Shown: positions 1-5,936, counted from the stretch's first letter. The stretch: 8,674 nt of DNA from Methanosarcinaceae archaeon (GCA_030596385.1 JAUVKD010000017.1:1-8674); one strand, 5' to 3'. A program made the numbers and translations. The notes: a model not told the origin generated them from the letters alone.

Positions 1-4
1 AAGA

Positions 5-1072
5 TCACTGCATTTCCTCTGCTATATGTATCATTTCATCTTTGTCCATTGAACCTGAGAGTGTCAACTGGATGTTCCCGATCTCCCACTGAAGCATTTT
101 ATTGTCATCAAATACTGAGGCAAATTTGCCTTCAACATCATTGATGCTGACAACTTCTGCATTGGCCATTATCGGTGATACCTGCGCCTCACCTTCAAAA
201 ACAATTTCAGTTACAGTTATTCCCAATCCCAGGTCACCATTCTTGTAATTCAGGATGACCGTCTCAGAAAATCCATCAATTACCATCGCATTTTCAAATT
301 CATAACCATCAGGAAGATACGAAGGAACTAATATGTCAAATGTGGCTTCTTCCTTTGTCTCTTCAAGTGTCATCACTTGCGGTGTCAACAGTTCATCCAT
401 GTTAATAGTCTGTACTTCTGCACCTTCCGGAATTTCAAACTGGAATTCATTGTCAGATATACCGGTATTAATACGGAAGTTTCGATATTCTGCAGAGTAC
501 ATTGGATTCCCGTCAGCATCTTTCATATCCATTTTAAGCGGCATCCATGTTTCTTTATCTACCCACACTTTCATGTCTCCAAACATGCCCGAATCGCTTT
601 TATTTTTTGGTGACATATCGATTACATAAGTGGCCCTGCCATCAAAATTTTCAACGCCTTCGAGTGAAAAATCACTCTCATTTCACATCATCTCAACAAG
701 ATTTAGGTAATCCAGCTCGTTTTGTTCAGGGTCAGGTACATCCATTATTATGACAGTATTTTGCTGCGGATCGTATATCCACATGGTTTCACCATCAGAA
801 ACCGTAACACTTCCTGCCGTTTCAGCCGGTTGTTTTAGAACGGTTTTCATTTTATTCGGTTTTTTATACATCATATCGGCTTCCATTAACATTTCCTGGT
901 CACCGAAATTCATTGTCATGTGCATTGTGAGTGAATAATCCTCAATATTATCCTGTTTCTGTTGCATTTTCTCTGCTATCTGCTCAGCGGTAAGATTATC
1001 ATCAATACATCCTGCTACAAATAGTGATGAACTTATCAGGAGCAACATAAGTACTACTCTGGTTTTTACCAT
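5..1072 (-). pseudogene. LolA-like / DUF4367 lipoprotein, split by one in-frame TGA
   Basis: The gene encodes an exported, lipid-anchored protein of the archaeal 'outer membrane lipoprotein-sorting protein' (LolA-like) kind. The start at 1072 follows a GAGGT ribosome site six bases upstream. Codons 1-22 form a lipoprotein signal: basic MVKTR, hydrophobic core, lipobox VAGC with Cys22. A LolA-like beta region follows (TAEQIAEKMQQK, then SVTVSDGETMWIYDP). Codon 130 (683-685) is TGA. The same frame then continues with family-like sequence (NESDFSLEGVENFDGRATYV) into codon 153 Met and on to a TGA stop at 5-7. The last ~110 codons (from about ILVPSYLPDGYEF) resemble DUF4367. Total length is 355 codons. 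No frameshift is needed to join the halves, so a single substitution or sequencing error explains the split. Alternatives are a truncated 129-residue secreted protein, re-initiation at 616 giving a signal-less 203-residue fragment, or UGA readthrough. LolA-like function in archaea is unproven. Confidence 0.8.
683..685 (-). other. In-frame TGA interrupting the lipoprotein gene
   Basis: Reading the minus strand, codons run GTT GAG ATG ATG TGA AAT GAG AGT GAT TTT TCA CTC GAA with no change of phase. The flanking residues (LVEMM, then NESDFSLEG) are polar/helical and contain no cysteine context, which argues against a selenocysteine site. The dominant stops elsewhere in the window are TAA and TGA, so TGA is a working stop codon here. 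Confidence 0.85.
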
Positions 1073-1160
1073 ATTATAACCTCATTTAAGTTGAACAAGT
1101 GTGTTCGAACATGTAAGCACCAATTAGTATATGTGGTGCCAAATGTGCATATAAATAGAC
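1073..1160 (-). promoter_or_regulatory. Promoter, inverted repeat and RBS of the lipoprotein gene
   Basis: On the minus strand a TATA-like box TATTTATATG lies at 1149-1158. About 25 bases downstream, at the expected transcription start (~1127), sits an inverted repeat GCACCA (1117-1122) / TGGTGC (1134-1139), centred at 1128. A second perfect 10-bp palindrome, TGTTCGAACA, is at 1102-1111 inside the predicted ~55-base leader. The ribosome site GAGGT is at 1079-1083, six bases before the ATG. The remaining stretch to 1242 holds only weak hairpins and short T tracts that could end the upstream kinase transcript; no gene is visible there. Confidence 0.5.
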
Positions 1161-1242
1161 AAACAATTGTATATTAAACATGCAAGTACATAAGCATTTC
1201 GATGAATAGAAAAGTACAATTCTATAGTTCTATACCAGGTAT

Positions 1243-2982
1243 TTATTTTACGAGTGTGAAAATGAAAACACTTCCCTCACCCTGCATACTCTCAACACGT
1301 ATTGATCCACCCTGACCTTCAATGATACCCTTTGTGATCGCAAGTCCCAGTCCACTTCCTCCCACTTTCCTGGTAGAAGTACTATCAATCTGGTAAAATT
1401 TATCGAAAATCCTGTTAAGAAGATCAGGTGCAATACCAATACCGTTATCCTTTATTCGCACCTCTATAAAATTATCGGATTCAACAGATGATATTGTAAT
1501 GTTTCCGCCCTGTGGTGTGAATTTCATGGCATTGTTCAGCAAATTTACAAACACTTGAATAAGTTTGTCCTTATCGGTTTTAATGGATGGCAGGTCTTTT
1601 GGAAAATTAACATCAATGGTAATGCCTTTTTCCTTCGATATGGTATCAACATTTTTGATAGACCAGTTGACGACCTCAGATAAATTTGTAATTTCCGAAT
1701 TGAATTTGATCCTGCCAGACTCAATGCGGGAAATATCCAGAAGATCACTTACCATTCTCGTCTGGCGGTCGATGTTCCTGATTATCAGGTCAAGCATTTC
1801 TAACCTCACAGAAGAATCACAATTATCATCTTTTAAAAATTCAGCCGAGGTTTTCATGGCTGTCAGGGGTGTTCTGAGTTCGTGTGATACAATAGAGACA
1901 AATTCAGACTTTAATTTATCATGTTCTTTTAGTTTTATATTTGCACTTTGAAGCAATTCATTGGACTGTTTGATCTCGTGGGTTTTGCTTATTACCTCTT
2001 TCTCAAGTGTTTTATTCCATTTCATAAACAACAGGATTGTCCACACACTTCCGGCTAATATCAATATGCCGGACATCCCTATAAATACACCTTGTTTAAT
2101 GTAAACTGAATGTATCAGGGAATTAACATCAGAAACAGGATTTGTCAGGCCGACAGACCACTTTTGGTTATGCCATCCAATTGATGAATAAGTAATAATT
2201 CTTTCTTCCCCGGTGCCATTTTCAAATATTTTGAAATATTTACCGCTGCCTTCTGTGCAATTTATCTGTTCCTGAATGATACTTGTATGCAACAAGTTAG
2301 ATTCATTTACCAAATAAAAATCATTTTCACCAATTTGAAGTTCAGGGGAACTATCATATAGCAGCATTCCGTATTTGTCAATCAGGTATACATGACCCTG
2401 GGATGCATAGTTTTTCAGGAAACGGTCGGTGACATCAGAAACTTTAATTATTGAAAGTATAGTTCCTTTGAATTTACCTTCATGGAATACAGGAACCCAG
2501 ATAAAAGAACCAAGTTCTTCCTCAAACATCTGCACCCCACCAGTGATGTATGTTTCTTTCTCTTTTTGTACCTTTTCAAAAGCAAAAGACTGGTTGTTTT
2601 CATAAAGGTTGTAACCAAGCGGCAAATTCTCTTCAGGATATCCCGCAACTACTGTGCCACTTTCATTGATAAACTGAATAGCATAAAACCCGCTGGATTT
2701 TTCGTAAATTGTCTTAAAGTGGGATGTAAAATTGTCAGGTGGTATCTGTGATTCCTGTTTTGCTATTATTTCTATCAGCAGCACTTTTTCATTCAGGAAT
2801 ACCTCGATTCCCCTGGAGATTTGTTTGTTGAGCAGTAGCTGCTGGCTGGTGAATTGCTGTTCAACAATATCTTTGACCTCGCTGTTCGACCGGATACCAA
2901 GAAATATGACAATGCTTATTAAAAGTATGGCTGCCACTGCTACTATTATATATGGTTTCCATCTATTTTGCTTTGCAAACAT
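1243..2982 (-). CDS. Membrane sensor histidine kinase with extracellular Cache-like domain
   Basis: Sensor kinase that should phosphorylate itself on His and pass phosphate to the response regulator encoded just upstream. From the ATG at 2982 (579 residues): transmembrane segment 11-30, an outside domain of ~265 residues with double-Cache character (FYAIQFINESGTVVAGYP, later HVYLIDKYGMLLYDSS), transmembrane segment 298-320, a linker helix 324-357, then the kinase core. The core has the H-box SHELRTPL with His367, N-box NLLNNAMKFT near 480-489, G1 box DNGIGI at 512-517 and G2 box GGSGLGL at 541-547, all intact. Class I hybrid-free kinase; no PAS or receiver domain seen. A TTG at 3015 would add 11 residues but has no ribosome site before it; the ATG has a strong GGAGGC, though 18 bases away. 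The kinase follows the regulator by 68 bp on the same strand, so they are probably one operon. The ligand cannot be told from sequence. Confidence 0.9.
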   Translation of the reverse strand: MFAKQNRWKPYIIVAVAAILLISIVIFLGIRSNSEVKDIVEQQFTSQQLLLNKQISRGIEVFLNEKVLLIEIIAKQESQIPPDNFTSHFKTIYEKSSGFYAIQFINESGTVVAGYPEENLPLGYNLYENNQSFAFEKVQKEKETYITGGVQMFEEELGSFIWVPVFHEGKFKGTILSIIKVSDVTDRFLKNYASQGHVYLIDKYGMLLYDSSPELQIGENDFYLVNESNLLHTSIIQEQINCTEGSGKYFKIFENGTGEERIITYSSIGWHNQKWSVGLTNPVSDVNSLIHSVYIKQGVFIGMSGILILAGSVWTILLFMKWNKTLEKEVISKTHEIKQSNELLQSANIKLKEHDKLKSEFVSIVSHELRTPLTAMKTSAEFLKDDNCDSSVRLEMLDLIIRNIDRQTRMVSDLLDISRIESGRIKFNSEITNLSEVVNWSIKNVDTISKEKGITIDVNFPKDLPSIKTDKDKLIQVFVNLLNNAMKFTPQGGNITISSVESDNFIEVRIKDNGIGIAPDLLNRIFDKFYQIDSTSTRKVGGSGLGLAITKGIIEGQGGSIRVESMQGEGSVFIFTLVK

Positions 2983-3000
2983 ATGTGTTTGAACGCGAAT

Positions 3001-3006
3001 GCCTCC
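3001..3006 (-). promoter_or_regulatory. Distant ribosome binding site of the kinase gene
   Basis: GGAGGC on the minus strand, a near-perfect match to the archaeal anti-Shine-Dalgarno, but separated from the ATG at 2982 by 18 bases, well over the usual 5-10. It lies inside the extra 11 codons that a TTG start at 3015 would give, so it cannot serve that start. The same core (ACAGGAGGC) precedes the thermosome gene at normal spacing. Confidence 0.45.
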
Positions 3007-3050
3007 TGTCAACAAACTTTTGATCTAGTGAGGCACAACATTATGGATAT

Positions 3051-3560
3051 TCAGGTATCGCCTCTCCTGAGTACCATTTTTATTCTGGCCTTTAATTCAT
3101 TTAAGTTGAAAGGTTTTGTGACGTAATCATCTGCCCCGATTTCAATACCTTCTATCTTGTCAGTGATATCACCTTTTGCAGTTAGCATTATTATTGGAAT
3201 ATGCTCATACTTTGAATTTGATTTTAACCGCTTGCAAACCTCAATTCCATCAATTTCCGGCATCATAAGATCAAGTAGAATAATATCAGGGTTTTCGGCT
3301 TTGACCTTTTCAATTGCATTTAACCCGTCGGATGCTTCAATAACATTATAGTTATCAGCTTCCAATGCTCTTTTTAGTGCGATCAATGCATCGAGTTCAT
3401 CGTCAACAATCAGGATCTTTTGCCTTGTATCCGAAATTTTTTCTAGCATGTCTTTAATTATATGTTCTGGAAGCGATAGTATCCGGGCAATTTCTTTATT
3501 CGTGATATCAGGTTGTTGCTCGATCAGTTCGAGAATCTCTTTATCTATTTGTGGTTTCAT
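3051..3560 (-). CDS. Response regulator, N-terminal HTH followed by receiver domain
   Basis: Cytoplasmic partner of the adjacent sensor kinase. From the ATG at 3560 (169 residues), residues ~4-42 form a Lrp/AsnC-like helix-turn-helix (DKEILELIEQQPDITNKEIA, then RILSLPEHIIKDMLEKI). Residues 47-165 are a complete CheY-type receiver: acidic pocket Asp53/Asp54 in ILIVDDE, phosphoacceptor Asp97 in IILLDLMMPEID, Thr127 in MLTA and Lys149 in TKPF. The domain order is reversed relative to OmpR and NarL regulators, where the receiver comes first. The start was chosen at ATG 3560 because AGTGAT sits five bases upstream; a GTG at 3569 would overlap that ribosome site and add three residues. It is the first gene of the pair, with a TATA box and an 18-bp palindrome upstream, so autoregulation is plausible. 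The HTH could also mediate protein contacts rather than DNA binding. Confidence 0.9.
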   Translation of the reverse strand: MKPQIDKEILELIEQQPDITNKEIARILSLPEHIIKDMLEKISDTRQKILIVDDELDALIALKRALEADNYNVIEASDGLNAIEKVKAENPDIILLDLMMPEIDGIEVCKRLKSNSKYEHIPIIMLTAKGDITDKIEGIEIGADDYVTKPFNLNELKARIKMVLRRGDT

Positions 3561-3579
3561 AATTATCACTTCAGGTATT

Positions 3580-3614
3580 TACTACTTTTAAGTAGTACAC
3601 TTATATTATTAAAT
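3580..3614 (-). promoter_or_regulatory. Two-component operon promoter with 18-bp palindrome
   Basis: On the minus strand a BRE-like GAAAAG precedes a TATA box TTTAATAATATA (3602-3613). About 25 bases downstream, where transcription should start (~3582), lies the perfect inverted repeat TACTACTTTTAAGTAGTA at 3580-3597: 8-bp arms around a central TT. A protein bound there would block initiation, so this is an operator candidate for the HTH-containing regulator itself or for the divergent winged-helix protein. The leader would be about 20 bases. Confidence 0.6.
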
Positions 3615-3666
3615 CTTTTCGAAATATGCGAATGTTATGGAATTTATCGTTTTAATTTACAAAATA

Positions 3667-3717
3667 AAAGAAATGTTTATAACCAATAACTCCATATTAC
3701 AATACGATTGATATGGA
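3667..3717 (+). promoter_or_regulatory. Promoter of winged-helix gene with inverted repeat over start site
   Basis: A BRE-like AAAAGAAA leads into a TATA box TGTTTATAAC (3674-3683). Transcription is expected near 3704. An inverted repeat TCCATAT (3691-3697) / ATATGGA (3711-3717) with a 13-base spacer is centred at 3704 and overlaps the ATG at 3713. Centre-to-centre spacing of the arms is 20 bp, about two helical turns, as expected for a dimeric winged-helix protein. The leader is under ten bases with no clear ribosome site, so the mRNA is probably leaderless or nearly so. Confidence 0.55.
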
Positions 3718-3994
3718 TGCACTTGAAAAAATATTTGGTAAAACTGCACAGATGATTGTTCTTAAGAACCTGATGGACCACCCGGATGATTTTACGTATC
3801 TTTCAGGCATTGCAGAAGATACTGGTTTATCCCATTCCAGTGTCGCAAGAGTCATTGCACCTCTGGTTGATGCAAATCTTGTTACTGAAAAACCTCTTGG
3901 AAAACAAATTCGAACATTCAGAATAAATTTGGAAAATAATGCAACAATATTTGTCATGGATTTCTATAAAAAACTCAATGAAATGTTTGAATAA
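3713..3994 (+). CDS. Small winged-helix transcriptional regulator
   Basis: A 93-residue protein that is essentially one winged-helix DNA-binding domain of the ArsR/MarR-like kind common in methanogens. Residues 11-25 form a first helix (AQMIVLKNLMDHP); 28-52 form the helix-turn-helix (TYLSGIAEDTGLSHSSVARV); 56-72 form the wing (LVTEKPLGKQIRTFRINLE). A C-terminal amphipathic helix at 80-92 (FVMDFYKKLNEMF) may dimerise. No cysteine cluster or ligand domain is visible, so the effector is unknown. It is transcribed divergently from the two-component pair, and an inverted repeat covers its own start site, which suggests autoregulation and possibly control of the neighbour. It is followed by a T-rich terminator and then a convergent dUTPase gene. 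The family call is solid; the regulatory target is inference. Confidence 0.85.
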   Translation: MDALEKIFGKTAQMIVLKNLMDHPDDFTYLSGIAEDTGLSHSSVARVIAPLVDANLVTEKPLGKQIRTFRINLENNATIFVMDFYKKLNEMFE

Positions 3995-4068
3995 GAGTAT
4001 CCACTTCAAATCTAATTGTAAACTGGAAAAATACAACCGGATCAAATTATAGATCACAGAGTGTTATT

Positions 4069-4079
4069 GTTTTTTTTCT
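4069..4079 (+). terminator. T-tract terminator after the winged-helix gene
   Basis: A run of eight T followed by C and T (4070-4079), about 75 bases past the stop codon. Archaeal RNA polymerase commonly stops at T tracts without needing a strong hairpin; none is obvious here. The 181-bp gap between this gene and the convergent dUTPase gene holds nothing else I can support. Confidence 0.5.
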
Positions 4080-4175
4080 CTGTGCTTCCCATGTTTTTCC
4101 GAACAATTCCAGAAGATTTTAAAAAGTCACTTAATCTATATTTATACCGTTTGGTTTTTAAATATAATTGAGATA

Positions 4176-4688
4176 TTAGATATTCTCGTTCTGGTACCTG
4201 CCTGAATACCCTTCTTCAACCTCGGTGTTCAGGTTATAGAATAGCAACTGCATCACACGTGCATTTTTTTCCACATTAAATCCCGCAGGATTGTGCACGA
4301 CAAGCATACATTCACTGCGACCGCGGTATCCTGCATCCCAGACGGCTGTCTCAAGGGTCACACCGCACCGGAGCAGGCTAGACCTTGGTTTTGCGATAGC
4401 AGCCAGATTTTTGGGTATGTTTACGATCTCATTTAAGAGTATCTTATAAGATCCACGAGGGAGAGTGATCCGTCCTTCGCTGTTGAATTCAATAATCTCA
4501 CTTTCAGGAATCACACGTCTTGAATTGTCGTAATCAACTGTTCCTGTACCGTTGAGTTTTTCGACTTGTTTTAAAGTCATTTCGACACCGTTTGGTTGTA
4601 TCTGGAGATTGGAGTCGATCATGTTTTCTACAAGTGGGGGCGTTGCGGAGATTAATTTGGTAAGTTCATTTCTGGATAATAAGGTCAT
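4176..4688 (-). CDS. dut: dUTP pyrophosphatase (archaeal, dCTP-deaminase-like fold)
   Basis: Hydrolyses dUTP to dUMP and pyrophosphate, keeping uracil out of DNA and supplying dUMP for thymidylate synthesis. The 170 residues match the archaeal dUTPase branch of the dCTP deaminase/dUTPase trimer family. PRSSLLR at 101-107 is the phosphate-binding motif. VWDAGYRGR at 117-124 holds the expected catalytic-water Asp118. QLLFY lies at 147-151, and the C-terminal EGYSGRYQ at 159-166 is the flexible closing arm. Aligning the strand after GYRGR on the conserved Asn133 puts Val130 where dCTP deaminases have the catalytic Glu of LEF-x-N, which fits dUTPase without deaminase activity. Length is normal for the group. 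The gene stands alone, convergent with the winged-helix gene. Start ATG 4688 has no ribosome site and a TATA box placed for a leaderless transcript. High confidence in the family; absence of deamination is inferred. Confidence 0.9.
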   Translation of the reverse strand: MTLLSRNELTKLISATPPLVENMIDSNLQIQPNGVEMTLKQVEKLNGTGTVDYDNSRRVIPESEIIEFNSEGRITLPRGSYKILLNEIVNIPKNLAAIAKPRSSLLRCGVTLETAVWDAGYRGRSECMLVVHNPAGFNVEKNARVMQLLFYNLNTEVEEGYSGRYQNENI

Positions 4689-4711
4689 ATATTAGTGTAA
4701 TATTGGTGGTG

Positions 4712-4731
4712 GATATTAATATTTTTCGGAA
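4712..4731 (-). promoter_or_regulatory. dUTPase promoter, probably leaderless transcript
   Basis: On the minus strand, BRE-like CCGAAAA runs into AAAATATTAATAT, centred near 4719. A start ~26 bases downstream falls near 4693, only about five bases before the ATG at 4688, and no Shine-Dalgarno sequence lies in between. Confidence 0.5.
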
Positions 4732-4896
4732 AAGTGGCTACTGTTTAAAACAATTTGAATTATTAATAAGTAGTAGTAAAAAATCCAATGGAAATACATT
4801 GATTGGAAAACCGTTACAAACAGTGTTAATCAGATGCAAATAAGGATTACAAAAGCAGTAAATATAACTTCTGCCTGAAATGGTTATGAAAGGTTT
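4732..4896. other. Intergenic stretch without a recognisable gene
   Basis: AT-rich sequence between the dUTPase promoter and the intron remnant. I looked for a group II intron 5' end (GTGYG) and for reverse-transcriptase/maturase coding sense and saw neither. Only small AT-rich hairpins are present, for example CCAAT/ATTGG around 4784-4806. The bases just before 4897 could be the last part of intron domain IV, but this is not certain. Confidence 0.4.
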
Positions 4897-4975
4897 GAGC
4901 GGTATGAAGGCAAACTTTCAAGTACCGTTCTATGAAAGAGGGAGAGCGAGTAATCGCTCTTCTTTATTCGGCGAT
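4897..4975 (+). mobile_element. Group II intron 3' remnant: domain V and domain VI
   Basis: Positions 4897-4930 form a 34-base hairpin with the hallmarks of group II intron domain V. The basal helix pairs GAGCGGTA with TACCGTTC, including the AGC catalytic triad at 4898-4900 opposite GTT with the characteristic G-U pair. A two-base bulge (AG) lies on the 3' side, and a distal helix TGAAGG/CTTTCA ends in a CAAA tetraloop. A three-base linker (TAT) leads to a second hairpin, 4934-4969, that fits domain VI: distal helix AGAGCGA/TCGCTCT with a GTAA (GNRA) loop, and a basal helix with an unpaired A at 4966 suited as the branch point. The intron would end near 4974-4975 (AT). Upstream there is no intron body and no reverse transcriptase, so this is a truncated relic or a captured domain rather than a working intron. 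The nominal reading frame across it is not a real gene. Confidence 0.8.
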
Positions 4976-5059
4976 TTCAGACATTATAAAATATACACAT
5001 ACACATCGGTCGGACAAAACATAATATTTTTAATAACATTGGTGTGTAAAAATGCTATG

Positions 5060-5165
5060 CTGCGTTGCCCCACATTTATTCAATAAGTTGAAATGTCGCT
5101 AAAGCGGCATCGTTCGCGCCAGTGGTTTGGGAATGCGAAGCCTCCATAGAATTGCTTCGGTGTCA
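5060..5165 (+). ncRNA. Structured region resembling an IS200/IS605 right end
   Basis: This stretch is less AT-rich than its flanks and folds well. ATGTCGC (5093-5099) pairs with GCGGCAT (5104-5110) around a TAAA loop. GCGTTGCCC (5062-5070) can pair with GGGAATGC (5129-5136) with one bulge, and CGAAGC (5136-5141) pairs with GCTTCG (5154-5159). The phrase GGGAATGCGAAGCC is reminiscent of right-end/omega-RNA scaffolds of IS605/IS1341 elements, as I remember them. No TnpA or TnpB coding sense is nearby, so if the link is right this is a decayed end. It could equally be an independent small RNA. No promoter is assigned with confidence. Confidence 0.3.
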
Positions 5166-5209
5166 AAAATAGCTAAATAAATACTCTAAACCAGGTGTTT
5201 AAGCGGCAT
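5102..5209 (+). repeat. Nine-base direct repeat AAGCGGCAT, 99 bp apart
   Basis: Identical copies occur at 5102-5110 and 5201-5209, bracketing most of the structured stretch. The length would suit a target-site duplication, but no terminal inverted repeats stronger than TGGTTT/AAACCA are seen just inside. May be chance. Confidence 0.3.
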
Positions 5210-5235
5210 TTGATTTTAAAATTTAGTAAGTTACC

Positions 5236-5243
5236 ATTATATT
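5236..5243 (+). promoter_or_regulatory. TATA box of the S4/FtsJ methyltransferase operon
   Basis: ATTATATT centred near 5240 predicts a start near 5265, about six bases before the ATG at 5271. GAGG at 5248-5251 is too far (about 19 bases) to serve as a ribosome site. A leaderless mRNA is therefore likely. Confidence 0.45.
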
Positions 5244-5270
5244 TGAAGAGGATACTTTAATAACAATATT

Positions 5271-5936
5271 ATGAGACTTGATGCATACCTTGTAGAAACA
5301 GATCACTTCAGTTCGAGAGGTCGCGCAAAGCAGGCACTATTGAATGGGTACATAAAAGTAAACGATAATATCATTAGAAAACCTGCAAAGGATGTGTCAA
5401 CCGATGATAATGTCGATGTTGCAGGGGGAATGGACAGGCCTGCAGGTTATTTCAAACTTGAAGAGATTCAGGAACACATCGGATTGATACGTAAAGGGGA
5501 CTATGTGCTTGATCTTGGGTCGAGTGCAGGTGGTTTTCTTACATTTGCATCAGGGATTGCAAAATATGTAAAAGGGATTGAGTTTAGCCATGTTTTTCGC
5601 TCTGAACTTGACAAAATTGATTTTGAAAATGATAATGTTTCTATGATATTTGGGGACGTATTCACAATTCCGCTTAATGAATTGTCTGTCGTGCCAGTTG
5701 ATGTTATTTTAAGCGATCTGACACTTGAACCATTTGATTCCCTTGAAGTCCTTGAAAGGGTTTTGCCATTATTGAAAGATGGAGGCAAATTGCTTCAGGT
5801 AATCAAGATCAAGGATCGCGGGAACAGAAAACCTTTATTAAAACAAATGGAGTCAATGGGGCTGAACATAATTGATGTGCTGGAATCCAAAAAAGAGGAG
5901 ATATATATTATAGCAGTAAAGTCAAGTGGAATTTGA
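5271..5936 (+). CDS. S4-domain FtsJ-like rRNA 2'-O-methyltransferase (TlyA family)
   Basis: Predicted S-adenosylmethionine-dependent RNA ribose methyltransferase. Residues 1-50 are an S4 RNA-binding domain (MRLDAYLVETDHFSSRGRAK, then ALLNGYIKVND). Residues ~55-218 are a Rossmann methyltransferase with motif I VLDLGSSAGGF at 79-89, acidic Glu104 after the second strand and GDVF at 128-131. The FtsJ-type catalytic tetrad can be placed at Lys62 (GYFKL), Asp149 (ILSDLT), Lys179 (LLQVIKIK) and Glu210 (EEIYIIAV). At 221 residues it is somewhat shorter than bacterial TlyA, which methylates 16S and 23S rRNA cytidines and in some species affects capreomycin sensitivity. The archaeal target is not known from sequence. 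It is first in a two-gene operon, overlapping the DUF2119 gene by 11 bp, so translation is probably coupled. The start is the first ATG behind a TATA box, with no ribosome site. Family call strong, substrate inferred. Confidence 0.88.
   Translation: MRLDAYLVETDHFSSRGRAKQALLNGYIKVNDNIIRKPAKDVSTDDNVDVAGGMDRPAGYFKLEEIQEHIGLIRKGDYVLDLGSSAGGFLTFASGIAKYVKGIEFSHVFRSELDKIDFENDNVSMIFGDVFTIPLNELSVVPVDVILSDLTLEPFDSLEVLERVLPLLKDGGKLLQVIKIKDRGNRKPLLKQMESMGLNIIDVLESKKEEIYIIAVKSSGI

Noticed and set aside
683..685. Selenocysteine reading of the in-frame TGA
   Set aside because: No cysteine-like active-site context, no recognisable SECIS looked convincing downstream, and other genes here stop at TGA.
683..685. 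Pyrrolysine explanation for the interrupted lipoprotein
   Set aside because: Pyrrolysine is encoded by TAG; this codon is TGA.
4134..4148. TATA-like sequence TATATTTATACC pointing into the dUTPase gene (antisense promoter)
   Set aside because: AT-rich intergenic sequence reads TATA-like on both strands, and nothing downstream supports a transcript.
4784..4806. CCAAT/ATTGG mini-hairpin before the intron remnant as part of domain IV
   Set aside because: Too short and AT-rich to tell from chance; I could not link it to the domain V helix.
4880..5086. A 68-codon plus-strand frame (contains VPFYERGRASNRSSLF)
   Set aside because: It is a translation of the group II domain V/VI hairpins; the RNA structure explains the sequence and there is no ribosome site or promoter at a proper distance.
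4689..5270. tRNA or other standard stable RNA in the long gene-free gap
   Set aside because: No cloverleaf, no TTCGAATC-type T arm with matching acceptor, no RNase P or SRP RNA signature seen.
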